Shown piece after piece: positions 1 to 9,007 of a stretch of DNA of 64,000 bases (the first letter of the stretch is position 1; every line of letters begins with the position of its first letter). The notes under the pieces are model-generated. The model had not been told where the DNA came from and searched no databases. It worked only from the letters and a program-made list of their open reading frames with translations. A program made the position numbers and the translations under genes. This DNA comes from Candidatus Kapaibacterium sp. (GTDB taxonomy: Bacteria; Bacteroidota; Ignavibacteria; Kapaibacteriales; NICIL-2). Where the stretch lies: contig BPHJ01000001.1 of NCBI GenBank assembly GCA_026003475.1, forward strand, positions 1,177,189-1,241,188, read 5' to 3'.

Positions 1-32
1 ACATCCCCTGTGGTGGCAGTGATTGGGAGCCA

Positions 33-1370
33 TCATAGCGCATCCACTTTGACCAAGCGGTAACGTCCTTGGTCGGTAACCTCGAAGGTAAACCGCTTGC
101 GCACAGCGTTGGTGTATTGCCAGACTTCAACGCCAGGTTTGTCTGGTTCAAGCGATGTTTCAATGCGACTCGGCTCCCCGAAAAGAATGAATACTTTTCC
201 GCGTTCGCTAAGGGCGCCATCTGGTTCTTGCGCTGTTGCAAGTTTCGTTCGAGCCGCAAAGGCGCGCCGGAAGTACTCCACCATTGCTTCGTTGTACCGT
301 GTAGCTGGTGTCGGATCGTGCTGCGTCCACCATCGGATGATTGCCGCAGTGCGATTGGAATCGGGCGTGTCGAGCAAGGCGGTGTACTCCTGATCGGTCA
401 ACACGTAGCGCATCACCTCGACTGCATAGCGAGACACGAACAGATGTGGCGGCGGTGCGAACCATTGCACTCGGAACGGAATTTCGAGTGTATCGCTCGT
501 TGCTGGACGAATGAGCAGTAACTCATAATCACCCGGGATGGCACGCCGAAGGTCCAGCTCCATCAAAACCAGCCGATGCTGCTCAGTTAGTAGTTGGTGC
601 ATGCATAACGTGCGCAGTGCTCCTCCACTTTGAACCGACCACACAGGCACAGCGAAGATCGCTCGAGGATCAATGGTCACCAAAATTGTTGCTACAGTGT
701 CGTCCCCGCGGTAAAACGGAAAGTACTGCTCTCGCAGACGGCAGGCAGCAACCAGCTTGTCTCGACCGGACCACTGACGCGGTACAACTAACAGAGCTGC
801 ACTGCGTCGCGTGCCGAAGGGAATAGTTTGTCCCCACAACTGAGCACAGGCGGTATCGCCCCGATCTGCTTGGTCGAGAAACATTAGTGAAGCTGCGGCA
901 ACAGACTGCGGCGAAGGACCAAGGGTGATCGTTGAGTGCCACACCAGTCGCTGCTGCTGCTGTTGGGAGACATCAATACTCACGGTGTATTGCCCATTGG
1001 CAAGTGTTGCAATCTCGACGTTTGCAACAGGAGCACGCACCGTCGGCGGTGGAGGCTGGTCAAGCACCACGCTATCGCGAAACACCGTTGCATACCGGAC
1101 TACGCCGATTGTGTCGCGCATTTCTACCGTCACTACGAAGAGTGCCACATACGTAGGTGGCGACTGCCTCCGCTGGAAGAAGACCAGATCGCCAGCGTTG
1201 AGTTGATATCCCACTATGCAGATGCTCGAATCAGCACCAGCGCGCGGATAGGCGTGGACAATACCAACCAAACTCGAACGGGCAATCGCCCCTGACGGTG
1301 CACGGCGGCTATAGGGCTGCGCACCAAGACTCAGTGCCGCAAGGAGCAAAACGACGGCACTCATCCTCAT
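33..1370 (-). CDS. GWxTD-domain secreted protein
   Basis: This 445-residue protein starts with a hydrophobic signal peptide (about residues 1-18, ending LSLGAQ), so it is probably exported. The last ~110 residues match the GWxTD family in layout: an NEAMVEYFRRA helix, then GKVFILFGEPSRIE and an EVWQY strand. The eponymous GWxTD tetrad is replaced by ALSERG. GWxTD domains occur in Bacteroidota and Acidobacteriota and have no established activity. The start ATG overlaps the ruvX stop in an ATGA, so it is the last gene of the ispF-kinase-ruvX operon. The ~330 residues before the domain look like beta-rich extracytoplasmic sequence that I do not recognise. Confidence 0.75.
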   Translation of the reverse strand: MRMSAVVLLLAALSLGAQPYSRRAPSGAIARSSLVGIVHAYPRAGADSSICIVGYQLNAGDLVFFQRRQSPPTYVALFVVTVEMRDTIGVVRYATVFRDSVVLDQPPPPTVRAPVANVEIATLANGQYTVSIDVSQQQQQRLVWHSTITLGPSPQSVAAASLMFLDQADRGDTACAQLWGQTIPFGTRRSAALLVVPRQWSGRDKLVAACRLREQYFPFYRGDDTVATILVTIDPRAIFAVPVWSVQSGGALRTLCMHQLLTEQHRLVLMELDLRRAIPGDYELLLIRPATSDTLEIPFRVQWFAPPPHLFVSRYAVEVMRYVLTDQEYTALLDTPDSNRTAAIIRWWTQHDPTPATRYNEAMVEYFRRAFAARTKLATAQEPDGALSERGKVFILFGEPSRIETSLEPDKPGVEVWQYTNAVRKRFTFEVTDQGRYRLVKVDAL

Positions 1371-1831
1371 CCGACATCTTCGAGGAAATCGCGCAGGATC
1401 AGTGCGGCAGCAATCTCATCGGTTCGACCACGGCGACGGCGTTCCTGTCGGCGAACACCGATTTCCACCATCGTTGCTACTGCACGCCGCGATGTGTACG
1501 ACTCGTCCACAAGAATCACAGGCAACCCGGAGTAGTCTTCCAGTTGGCGTGCAAAATTGGCAATCTCGAACATCAACGGAGAGACCATCCCATCATCCCG
1601 CAACGGGAGCCCGACCAAGCAAAAGCGAACGCGTTCTTGCTCGAGTGCCTCGAGAATATCCGTCCACAGCGTCGGCGATTGGCGCTGGAAGGTTCCTTTC
1701 GGCGTAATGGTTACGTGATACTCATCGCAGACAGCCCAGCCGATTCGCTTGCGACCGTAGTCGAATGCAGCACCGCGGCATTGCTGGACAATGTCGCGGA
1801 GGGAGCGAGGATCAACGCTGGTGTCGTACAT
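1367..1831 (-). CDS. ruvX: RuvX/YqgF family Holliday junction resolvase-like nuclease
   Basis: This 154-residue cytoplasmic protein has the RNase H-like fold signature of YqgF: AFDYGRKRIGWAV near the start with the first catalytic Asp, LVGLPLRDDG in the middle, VDESYTS with the catalytic Glu, and a C-terminal DEIAAALILRDFL. Family members act in Holliday-junction resolution and pre-16S rRNA 5' end processing. The frame stays open further upstream. I chose the ATG at 1831 because it gives a family-typical length, has an AGGA about 8 bases upstream, and overlaps the preceding kinase gene by only 20 bases. It is translationally coupled to the downstream GWxTD gene by an ATGA. Confidence 0.88.
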   Translation of the reverse strand: MYDTSVDPRSLRDIVQQCRGAAFDYGRKRIGWAVCDEYHVTITPKGTFQRQSPTLWTDILEALEQERVRFCLVGLPLRDDGMVSPLMFEIANFARQLEDYSGLPVILVDESYTSRRAVATMVEIGVRRQERRRRGRTDEIAAALILRDFLEDVG

Positions 1832-3869
1832 AGAGCGTTCCTGGGAGATGAAACAAGATGGTCGTTCCTTTGCCCGGTTCCGAGCGGACCTCGATACGAC
1901 CGCCATGGAGTTCGATCATTCGCTGCATGATCATCGAGCCAAAGCCGTGTCCTTTTGGATTTGTGGTGTACAGGGGCTGCAGGAAACGGGCACGCGTCTC
2001 TGGATCCATGCCGTGACCGGTATCCTCGACAGCGATGACAATGCCACCGCGTTCCAGCTCTGCCCACACTTTGACGGTTCCACTGGCTGGCTCGATTGCA
2101 CGGATTGCATTGGTGAGCGCGTTATGGAGCGCTCGCGCAATGCGGCGGCGATCGAGTCGCACGACCAGCGGTGTAGGACGAACATCGAACGAAATCTGTG
2201 CAGGAACCATAGCGGCAATCTCTCCAACAACATCTTCCAGTAGCTCAGCCAACGAGCATTCTTCCCACTGCATCTGGTCACCGCGCCCGAGTGCAAGGAC
2301 GTCTCGGACGCGATCCAAGAGGATACTGGTCTGGCGCAGGATTCGCACGCGCTGTTGTTCGCGATCTGGTGGAAGGCTGCCCGCAAGCTGCTCGGCTGTG
2401 AGCCGGATTGTCGTTAGGTGTGTCTGCATATCGTGGGCAATCTGTGCCCAGTTGAGCAGGCGCCACTGTTGGTACTGTGCTGTCACATCCACCAGCGACA
2501 CAAGCACACCTTCAAAGTGATTCAAGAGCGTCAGTAGCGGCTCTGCACTAACGATGAATCGTTGTTCTCCATTTGTCGGAAGAGCAATTTCCTCGACCAT
2601 CGGCTGCCGGTGCCGGACCGATTGCTCGATGATCTCCCGCAACCGGATCCACCTGCGACCCGACAAATACTCCTCGATCGGCCGACGGAGTGGAACGCTG
2701 TGGTTGATGCCAAACATTGCGCGCGCAGCGGTATTGAGTCGCCGCAGACGAGAATGCCGATCAACCACCAGGAGTGCACCACCGCTGCCACGATTGAGCA
2801 ATGCACCCACCAATCGCCGATAACGACCAATCCGACTTGCCACGATCACGAACACAGCAACACCAATCACTGCAAGAACGATCCGCACGGCAATCGGTAT
2901 GGCTCGATCAACCCACCACCAGGAATTGTTGCTAAGCTCGATGCGTACAACCGACAAGAGACCACTCAGGAAAATCGCACCATCTCGCCGGAAAGCAACC
3001 AGAATCGTATCGGGCAATTCCCCAAGTCGGCTGCGATATTCCCCGACAACACCATCCGACGTGACAAGCGCCACTCCACTGGCAAAGAGCGCAGCAATCG
3101 TATCACTAACCGATACCAGCAGTCGTGGTTCGTAGTATGCCGGGGGCAAGACAACCGTTCGCTCAGCGACTGCATCACCGCGCAGGTTTCGACCGTACCA
3201 TTCGAGCGCATAAGCGCTATCGTGTCGGATGAGTCCGATGGCCTTCTCCGCCGTGGCAATGGCTTGTTCGATGCGCCCTGCGACGACACACGAAAAGAGT
3301 TTGCGCCCGGTTGAAAGCTCGGTCCCTTCCCAAAGAAGAAGTTGCGGTTCTATGCGATCGAGCACAACAAGGACATCACCATCGAGCACAACGGTTGCAC
3401 CCTCCCGCACAACAACATTCCCGCGACTATATCCGCGTCCCGGTGTAAGCAGGAAGAACTGTGTATTGCTCTGCCACGCAAGCTGTACATCGGCGACTGT
3501 CGGCACAAAGCGTCCCGTGGTAGCGGGAATTGTTCCCAGCAATAGAGCGCCATTGCCGTGCAGTCGGACGAATCGGATGGAATCCCCTTCCCGCAGAGCG
3601 AGAACGTATCCGTTGCGTGTGGGGCGTGCATCGAGGATTGTATCGGAGCTTGCAAAGGAAACCCTCTCTCGGCCAGCACGCTGCTCCACAACTGCACCAC
3701 CGATGGGATCGTATCCTACAAGTTTTTCACTATCGGCCAGCATGGGAACCTGGAGCCGTCCGTGCGTTGATTGCACGGTGACGGAGAGCTTGATTGGATA
3801 CGATGCTTCTTCCCTGCCGATACAACCTGCCATCAAGATGGTAGCAGTAATTAGCACGTACTTCATCAT
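1812..3869 (-). CDS. Sensor histidine kinase with N-terminal lipobox and PAS domain
   Basis: This is a membrane sensor kinase of 685 residues. The N-terminus MMKYVLITATILMAGC reads as a lipoprotein signal with Cys at the cleavage site. A ~300-residue beta-rich, propeller-like sensor region follows, then one transmembrane helix (around IAVRIVLAVIGVAVFVIV). After it come a PAS domain, a HisKA helix with the phosphoacceptor in IAHDMQTHLTTIR, and a HATPase domain with the N-box NALTNAIRAIEP, G1 DTGHGMD and G2 GHGFGSMIM. All catalytic motifs are intact. It overlaps the ispF stop by ATGA and overlaps ruvX by 20 bases. No response regulator is adjacent, so it is an orphan. A lipid-anchored N-terminus plus a later TM helix is unusual for a kinase. 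Confidence 0.85.
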   Translation of the reverse strand: MMKYVLITATILMAGCIGREEASYPIKLSVTVQSTHGRLQVPMLADSEKLVGYDPIGGAVVEQRAGRERVSFASSDTILDARPTRNGYVLALREGDSIRFVRLHGNGALLLGTIPATTGRFVPTVADVQLAWQSNTQFFLLTPGRGYSRGNVVVREGATVVLDGDVLVVLDRIEPQLLLWEGTELSTGRKLFSCVVAGRIEQAIATAEKAIGLIRHDSAYALEWYGRNLRGDAVAERTVVLPPAYYEPRLLVSVSDTIAALFASGVALVTSDGVVGEYRSRLGELPDTILVAFRRDGAIFLSGLLSVVRIELSNNSWWWVDRAIPIAVRIVLAVIGVAVFVIVASRIGRYRRLVGALLNRGSGGALLVVDRHSRLRRLNTAARAMFGINHSVPLRRPIEEYLSGRRWIRLREIIEQSVRHRQPMVEEIALPTNGEQRFIVSAEPLLTLLNHFEGVLVSLVDVTAQYQQWRLLNWAQIAHDMQTHLTTIRLTAEQLAGSLPPDREQQRVRILRQTSILLDRVRDVLALGRGDQMQWEECSLAELLEDVVGEIAAMVPAQISFDVRPTPLVVRLDRRRIARALHNALTNAIRAIEPASGTVKVWAELERGGIVIAVEDTGHGMDPETRARFLQPLYTTNPKGHGFGSMIMQRMIELHGGRIEVRSEPGKGTTILFHLPGTLYVRHQR

Positions 3870-4339
3870 TGCCGCTCGATGGTGCACACACAGTACGCAA
3901 CGATTCCCTCGCTACGTCCGACAAAGCCGATCCCTTCGCTCGTTGTCGCTTTGATCGAAACTGCATCCGGTGGAATTCGACACAATGATGCAATGTTTTC
4001 ACGCATCGCCTGCTTGTAGGACGCCAGCTTTGGTGATTCCAGTAGGATGCTCACATCAACATGGACAACGCGCCAGGAATGTTCTTCCAAGCGTTGGAGC
4101 ACGTGTTCAACAAAGAGCCGGCTTGGCGATTGGTGCCATGCTGGATCCGAATCGGGGAAGTGCTCGCCAATATCGCCTAACGCAGCCGCCCCGAGCAATG
4201 CATCGCAGAGTGCATGCAGCACAACATCCCCATCGCTGTGTGCAACGACTCCGTGCGGAGCTGGAATGCGAATGCCGCCGAGCATCAAATGATCGCCACT
4301 GCCAAAACGATGAACATCCACGCCAAATCCAACACGCAT
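3866..4339 (-). CDS. ispF: 2-C-methyl-D-erythritol 2,4-cyclodiphosphate synthase
   Basis: IspF cyclises CDP-methylerythritol 2-phosphate to methylerythritol cyclodiphosphate in the MEP isoprenoid pathway. The pathway supplies the precursors used by the carotenoid genes elsewhere in this window. The 157-residue length is typical. Metal ligands are visible in GVDVH (Asp8, His10), followed by the family motif HSDGDVVLHALCDALLGA and then LGDIGEHFPD. The C-terminal SIKATTSEGIGFVGRSEG is the conserved CDP-binding region. It is the first gene of a four-gene operon and is divergent from xseA with a ~40-base gap. Confidence 0.96.
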   Translation of the reverse strand: MRVGFGVDVHRFGSGDHLMLGGIRIPAPHGVVAHSDGDVVLHALCDALLGAAALGDIGEHFPDSDPAWHQSPSRLFVEHVLQRLEEHSWRVVHVDVSILLESPKLASYKQAMRENIASLCRIPPDAVSIKATTSEGIGFVGRSEGIVAYCVCTIERQ

Positions 4340-4380
4340 GCTTGAGTGGGAATTGTTTCGTACTACTAATTTGCAAGAGT

Positions 4381-5598
4381 ATGAACGAACATGTGCTCAC
4401 AGTCACAAGCCTGACGCAGGCGATTCGCGAAAAACTGGAAACCGAGTTCCCGATCGTGCACGTCGTCGGCGAGATATCCAACTACAAGCACCACCAGTCG
4501 GGCCACCGTTATTTTACGCTCAAGGATGAAGGAGCGCAAATTCGCTGCGTGATCTGGCGGGGGCGTCAAGTGGACATCGCGCTTCGGGACGGTATGCAAA
4601 TCAAGGTTCGGGGACGACTTTCGGTCTATCCGCTGCAGGGCAACTACCAGATTGACTGCTTCTCGGCAATTCCTGCTGGTGTCGGTGATCTGTACCTTGC
4701 CTTCGAAGAGCTCAAACGTGAGCTTGCAGCTGCTGGATACTTCGATGCATCCCGGAAGCGTCCGATCCCTCGTTTTCCCGACATCATTGGTGTGGCAACA
4801 TCGCCAACGGGTGCAGCGATTCGGGACATTGTCTCGACACTTCAACGCCGAAACCCTGCCGTGACAATCATCGTTCGTCCAACGCTGGTGCAAGGCACCG
4901 ATGCTGCTGCCGACATCGCACGTGCCATTGCAGACTTGGAAGCTGCTGGTTGCGACGTCATCATCGTCGGGCGTGGGGGCGGCTCGATCGAAGACCTCTG
5001 GGCATTCAATACGCGCACTGTTGCCGACGCAATTTTTCACGCACAGGTGCCCATTATTTCTGCCGTTGGTCATGAGACTGATGTTACCATCGCCGATTTT
5101 GTTGCTGATCTCCGTGCTGCGACACCGACCGCCGCAGCCGAGCTCTGCACACCACTTCGCCGTGAGGATATCCTCGAATATCTCGATCAGTGGACCGACG
5201 AAGCCACCAAAGCGCTCAACGGCTGCCTTGAGGATGCCGAGCACATCATCGAAACCTTCCTTTCGCGTTCGACGTTGCATGCGTTGCTGGCTCGGTGCGA
5301 TGCGACAGAGTTTTCGGCACACACACTTGCATTGCACGCAGAGCGCGCGCTCCTTGGCACGTGGCAACAGTTGGCGCATCAAGCCGAGCAGCTCCTGAGC
5401 GCACTTCCGCTTTTGCATCCCCTCGCACCTCTGGAACGTGGATTTGCACTAATCGAACGAAACGGAAAACTTTTATCGTCAGCAGATTTGCTTAGAGCTG
5501 ATGATCGCATTCGACTGCACCGGCGCACTGAAACTGCATCGGCTGTGGTCACCGACGTTGTCTCACCATCCTACGACCCATTCCACCATCATGGCTAA
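4381..5598 (+). CDS. xseA: Exodeoxyribonuclease VII large subunit
   Basis: This is the catalytic subunit of exonuclease VII, which degrades single-stranded DNA from both ends to oligonucleotides. Evidence is the N-terminal OB fold (VTSLTQAIREKLE, then VVGEISNYK and GHRYFTLKD) and the nuclease core with SPTGAAIRDI, VGRGGGSIEDLWAFN and SAVGHETDVTI. At 405 residues it is normal length. The frame is open upstream, but ATG 4381 matches the family N-terminus. A TAATTTG promoter-like element ends only 7 bases before the ATG, so the transcript could be nearly leaderless (inference). It overlaps xseB by 8 bases. Confidence 0.95.
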   Translation: MNEHVLTVTSLTQAIREKLETEFPIVHVVGEISNYKHHQSGHRYFTLKDEGAQIRCVIWRGRQVDIALRDGMQIKVRGRLSVYPLQGNYQIDCFSAIPAGVGDLYLAFEELKRELAAAGYFDASRKRPIPRFPDIIGVATSPTGAAIRDIVSTLQRRNPAVTIIVRPTLVQGTDAAADIARAIADLEAAGCDVIIVGRGGGSIEDLWAFNTRTVADAIFHAQVPIISAVGHETDVTIADFVADLRAATPTAAAELCTPLRREDILEYLDQWTDEATKALNGCLEDAEHIIETFLSRSTLHALLARCDATEFSAHTLALHAERALLGTWQQLAHQAEQLLSALPLLHPLAPLERGFALIERNGKLLSSADLLRADDRIRLHRRTETASAVVTDVVSPSYDPFHHHG

Positions 5599-5821
5599 AA
5601 AGCACCCGACATTGGAAGAACAGTTGCGCCGCCTCGAAGCGATTCGCGCTGAGCTTGAACGCGCCGAACTCCCGATCGAGGACTTAGTCAAGCTCTATGA
5701 GGAAGGCATTGCGATCGCTGAGCACGTGCGCCAGCGCTTGCAGACCGTTCGCCAGCGCATTATCACTGTTGGCAAGCAACTTGGAGCATCCGACCAATCC
5801 TCATCGGAAGAAGACATTTAG
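5591..5821 (+). CDS. xseB: Exodeoxyribonuclease VII small subunit
   Basis: This 76-residue protein has the XseB family pattern: LEEQLRRLEAIRAELE, then LPIEDLVKLYEEGIAI and a helical tail. It is the accessory subunit that binds XseA to form exonuclease VII. The start at 5591 lies inside the last codons of xseA (8-base overlap), indicating translational coupling and balanced synthesis. The stop codon overlaps the convergent gpsA stop. Confidence 0.94.
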   Translation: MAKKHPTLEEQLRRLEAIRAELERAELPIEDLVKLYEEGIAIAEHVRQRLQTVRQRIITVGKQLGASDQSSSEEDI

Positions 5822-6807
5822 TGTTCGCGCTTCATTTGGCGCGTCATGAGTTCGGTGATGGCGCTGCGTGGATTTTTCCCTTCGAAGAGGATGCAATAGA
5901 CTTGCTCAGCAATTGGCATTTCAATGCCGTAGTCGCTGGCAAGCTCGAGCGTGGAAATGGTCGTCGCGATTCCTTCGGCAACCATTGTCATGGAGGCGAT
6001 GATTTCTTCGAGAGTTTCTCCACGCCCGATACGCTCACCGACCAGACGATTCCGTGAATGGCGCGAGGTGCAGGTCACAAACAAGTCCCCCAGTCCACTG
6101 AGTCCACTAAACGTTAGGGGATTGGCTCCCAGCTCAGTGCCAAGCCGGGTAATTTCCGCAAGACCGCGCGTGACCAGCGCTGCTTTGGTGTTATCGCCCA
6201 TTGCAAGGCCGTCAATAATACCGGCAGCAATGGCGATGACATTTTTGAGTGCACCACCAAGTTCGACACCGACAACGTCGAGCGAGCGGTATATGCGAAA
6301 CGTGGGTGTACTCAGCGCGCGCTGGACAATTTCCGCAGCACTTTCGCTGGTTGAGGCAACAACCACCGTCGTGGGAACGCCACGGGCAACTTCCTCGGCG
6401 TGACTTGGACCGCTCAAGACCGCATAGTCATCACTGGGCGTCCCGAGAACCTCGCGCAGGACTTGGGAAATCCGTAGGTGCGTCCCTCGTTCGATTCCTT
6501 TGGCGGCATTGACGATCAATTTCCCCCGAATGGGAAAGCGATTGCGTTCGACAACCACCCGAAGGTACTGGGTTGGGACCGCATTGATCACCAAATCCGC
6601 ATCCTCGATCGCAGCGGGGTCGGTGGTTGCGACTACGCCAGCCGGGATTGCAATGCCGGGAAGGTACACCGGATTGTCCCGGGATTGGTTGATGTGGTGG
6701 GCAACGCTCTCATTGCGCGCCCAGAGGATAACATGATGCCCGTTGGATGCAGCAATACACGCTAAGGCTGTGCCCCATCCACCCGCGCCCAGGATCGCAA
6801 TAGTCAT
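5818..6807 (-). CDS. gpsA: NAD(P)H-dependent glycerol-3-phosphate dehydrogenase
   Basis: GpsA reduces dihydroxyacetone phosphate to sn-glycerol 3-phosphate for phospholipid synthesis. The Rossmann start MTIAILGAGGWGTALA binds the nucleotide. Later come NAAKGIE, VLSGPSHAEEVARG and GALKNVIAIAAGI, which holds the catalytic Lys, followed by GLSGLGDLFVTC and SRNR. Length is 329 residues, as usual. It lies 13 bases downstream of plsY, which uses its product, so the two form a phospholipid-precursor operon. Confidence 0.96.
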   Translation of the reverse strand: MTIAILGAGGWGTALACIAASNGHHVILWARNESVAHHINQSRDNPVYLPGIAIPAGVVATTDPAAIEDADLVINAVPTQYLRVVVERNRFPIRGKLIVNAAKGIERGTHLRISQVLREVLGTPSDDYAVLSGPSHAEEVARGVPTTVVVASTSESAAEIVQRALSTPTFRIYRSLDVVGVELGGALKNVIAIAAGIIDGLAMGDNTKAALVTRGLAEITRLGTELGANPLTFSGLSGLGDLFVTCTSRHSRNRLVGERIGRGETLEEIIASMTMVAEGIATTISTLELASDYGIEMPIAEQVYCILFEGKNPRSAITELMTRQMKREH

Positions 6808-6820
6808 TGAATCGCTCGCA

Positions 6821-7528
6821 TCATTTTCCCTTCACCGCACACCGCAGACGAATAAGCCAGAGCTTATCGAAGCGATTTTCGTTCCCCGCCAGTAGTCGCT
6901 TGATGTTGCTTCGGTGCGCATAGATCACAAGCGCAGAGACGGCAATTGCAAACCAGATGAGGATGTGGTATCCGTTGATCTCGGCTCCACACACGTTGTG
7001 ACGAATAAGCATCGCGCTCGGAAACACAATTGCGGCTGACACCGAACCAAGCGAAATGTACCCACTCAAGGCAACTGCCAGCGCGAACACTCCTACGGCA
7101 ATAGCGATCTCGATTGGCGCGATCCCCACGAGCATTCCAGCAGCCGTGTTGACGCCCTTGCCACCGCGGAAACCAACGAATACGCTGAAGATGTGCCCAA
7201 TCACTGCCGACGTCCCTGCAATCAGCCGAACGACGGTGATGTCCTCGAACGGTGTGTAGTTGGTGAACGGCAATACCTGACCTACCATCAAGTGCGCAAC
7301 CACGGTAACAGCAGCCACACCCTTGAGAACATCAACGATCTGAACGACCAATCCCCACTTCCAGCCCAGCACTCGGAAGGCATTCGTGCTGCCCATATTC
7401 CCACTGCCCCGCATGCGAATATCGAAGCCAAAAAACAGTCGGCTCACAACGACTGCTGTTGGGAATGAACCGAGCAGATAACTCACCAGCGCGACGATGA
7501 GCAATCGCAGTGGCGGATCGAACACCAT
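6821..7528 (-). CDS. plsY: Glycerol-3-phosphate acyltransferase PlsY
   Basis: This integral membrane acyltransferase moves the acyl group from acyl-phosphate to glycerol 3-phosphate, the first step of phosphatidic acid synthesis. The first motif SYLLGSFPTA and the second, MRGSGNMGSTNAFRVLGWK, are clear. The third, GHIFSVFVGFRGGKGVNTAAG, is the acyl-phosphate-binding loop. About five hydrophobic segments are visible in 235 residues. It is paired with gpsA and expressed from a divergent region shared with the ClpB fragment gene. Confidence 0.95.
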   Translation of the reverse strand: MVFDPPLRLLIVALVSYLLGSFPTAVVVSRLFFGFDIRMRGSGNMGSTNAFRVLGWKWGLVVQIVDVLKGVAAVTVVAHLMVGQVLPFTNYTPFEDITVVRLIAGTSAVIGHIFSVFVGFRGGKGVNTAAGMLVGIAPIEIAIAVGVFALAVALSGYISLGSVSAAIVFPSAMLIRHNVCGAEINGYHILIWFAIAVSALVIYAHRSNIKRLLAGNENRFDKLWLIRLRCAVKGK

Positions 7529-7574
7529 GGACGATGATTGCAGAATAGTTCAACAAATCCGGTTTGAGTGCGCG

Positions 7575-7602
7575 CAAAAATACCGTCTCCAGCGACGGAC
7601 AA
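7575..7602 (-). promoter_or_regulatory. Putative promoter of plsY-gpsA (TTG-N17-TATTTTTG)
   Basis: Read on the minus strand, a TTG at 7602-7600 is followed by a 17-base spacer and TATTTTTG at 7582-7575. This fits the Bacteroidota -33/-7 consensus (TTG, then TAnnTTTG). It predicts a transcript start near 7568 and a ~40-base leader before plsY. Confidence 0.45.
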
Positions 7603-7669
7603 TCACATAAAACAGTGCATGCATCGTCATTGCCCCAAGTAAATTGAACCCCATTGAATTGATGGAAGC

Positions 7670-9007
7670 ATGACAGACCCAATGCACGCAACGCGACGCC
7701 GACTGGAAGAAATCGAACGTGAGCTTGCCCAACTCCGCGAAGAACACGCTCGGCTCAAGGCTCGTTGGGAAGAGGAGAAAACCCTCATCAGCCGTATCCG
7801 CGACATCAAGGAGCAGATCGAGCAAACCAAGCTCGAAGCTGCCGAAGCCGAACGCATCGGGGACTATGGTCGTGTCGCCGAACTGCGGTACGGTGCCCTT
7901 CTATCGCTTCAGAAGGAACTCGAGCAACTCAATGGACAGCTTGCACAGCTTCAATCCAGCGGCGCTATGCTGAAAGAGGAAGTTGATGCTGAAGACATCG
8001 CCGAAATCGTCGCCAAGTGGACCGGCATTCCGGTTCAGCGCATGCTGGAGTCCGAGCGGACTAAGCTCCTCAAGATGGAAGAACGACTCCACCAGCGTAT
8101 CGTTGACCAAGACGAAGCCATAACAACGATCGCCAATGCCATTCGTCGTGCCCGCGCTGGACTGTCCGATCCCCACCGCCCCATTGGCTCGTTCATCTTC
8201 CTGGGAACGACAGGAGTCGGGAAAACCGAAATGGCCAAAGCATTAGCCGAATTTCTCTTCGACGATGAAAATGCCATCGTCCGCATTGACATGAGCGAGT
8301 ACATGGAAAAACACTCCGTCTCACGCTTGATTGGTGCGCCACCAGGCTACGTCGGCTACGAAGAAGGCGGCCAATTGACGGAAGCGGTTCGGCGGCGTCC
8401 ATACTCGGTGGTGCTCTTCGACGAAATCGAAAAAGCGCACAACGACGTGTTCAACGTCCTGCTCCAGGTTCTCGACGATGGCCGGCTCACCGACAACAAG
8501 GGACGGACGGTAAACTTCCGCAACACGATCATCATCATGACATCGAATCTTGGCACCGAAGTCCTTCTGGAGCGTCTTCCCCACGTTACCGAAGAGAACC
8601 GCGACGAAATCATGCGCGAAGCGCGCGTGCAAATTGCCAACATTCTCCGTCAGCGATTCCGTCCGGAGTTTCTCAACCGTATTGACGAGATCATCATCTT
8701 CAAGCCGCTGGTTCAGAGCGAAATTCGCCAGATCGTTCGCTTGCAGGTCAGCGCTCTGCAGAAACGTCTCGACGGTATTGGCATTCACTTCGAGCTGAGC
8801 GATGAGGTTGCCGATTGGCTTGGTTCCATCGGCTTCGATCCACAATTCGGAGCACGACCACTCAAGCGGGCGATTCAGCGGTACATTGCCGATCCGCTCG
8901 CTCTCCGCGTTTTGGCAGGTGATTTCGCTGCTGGCGATCGAGTCGTCGCACGGCTTGACGAACGGGGACTCCCCGACTTCTACAAAGAGAACACTGCTGC
9001 ATCATAA
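7670..9007 (+). CDS. ClpB C-terminal half (partial M domain plus second AAA+ module)
   Basis: These 445 residues match only the C-terminal half of the ClpB disaggregase. Residues 1-105 are the coiled-coil middle domain, starting part-way through its first long helix. They are followed by EDIAEIVAKWTGIPVQRM, Walker A GTTGVGKT (179-186), the pore loop GYVG (226-229), Walker B VVLFDE (247-252), sensor 1 MTSNLG, the Arg finger in FRPEFLNRIDE and sensor 2 GARPLKR. The N-domain and first AAA+ ring (about 400 residues) are absent. The upstream 141 bases lead straight into the divergent plsY promoter, so no missing half lies there. The frame is closed by a stop just before the start, and the start overlaps a three-codon mini-frame (7662-7673) as ATGA. 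No catalytic residue of NBD2 is lost. Confidence 0.85.
   Translation: MTDPMHATRRRLEEIERELAQLREEHARLKARWEEEKTLISRIRDIKEQIEQTKLEAAEAERIGDYGRVAELRYGALLSLQKELEQLNGQLAQLQSSGAMLKEEVDAEDIAEIVAKWTGIPVQRMLESERTKLLKMEERLHQRIVDQDEAITTIANAIRRARAGLSDPHRPIGSFIFLGTTGVGKTEMAKALAEFLFDDENAIVRIDMSEYMEKHSVSRLIGAPPGYVGYEEGGQLTEAVRRRPYSVVLFDEIEKAHNDVFNVLLQVLDDGRLTDNKGRTVNFRNTIIIMTSNLGTEVLLERLPHVTEENRDEIMREARVQIANILRQRFRPEFLNRIDEIIIFKPLVQSEIRQIVRLQVSALQKRLDGIGIHFELSDEVADWLGSIGFDPQFGARPLKRAIQRYIADPLALRVLAGDFAAGDRVVARLDERGLPDFYKENTAAS

Noticed and set aside
7529-7669. Possible missing ClpB N-terminal half or a CIRCE heat-shock operator upstream of the ClpB fragment
   Set aside because: The 141 bases hold only the plsY promoter side and no ClpB-like translation in any frame; no TTAGCACTC-type inverted repeat is present.
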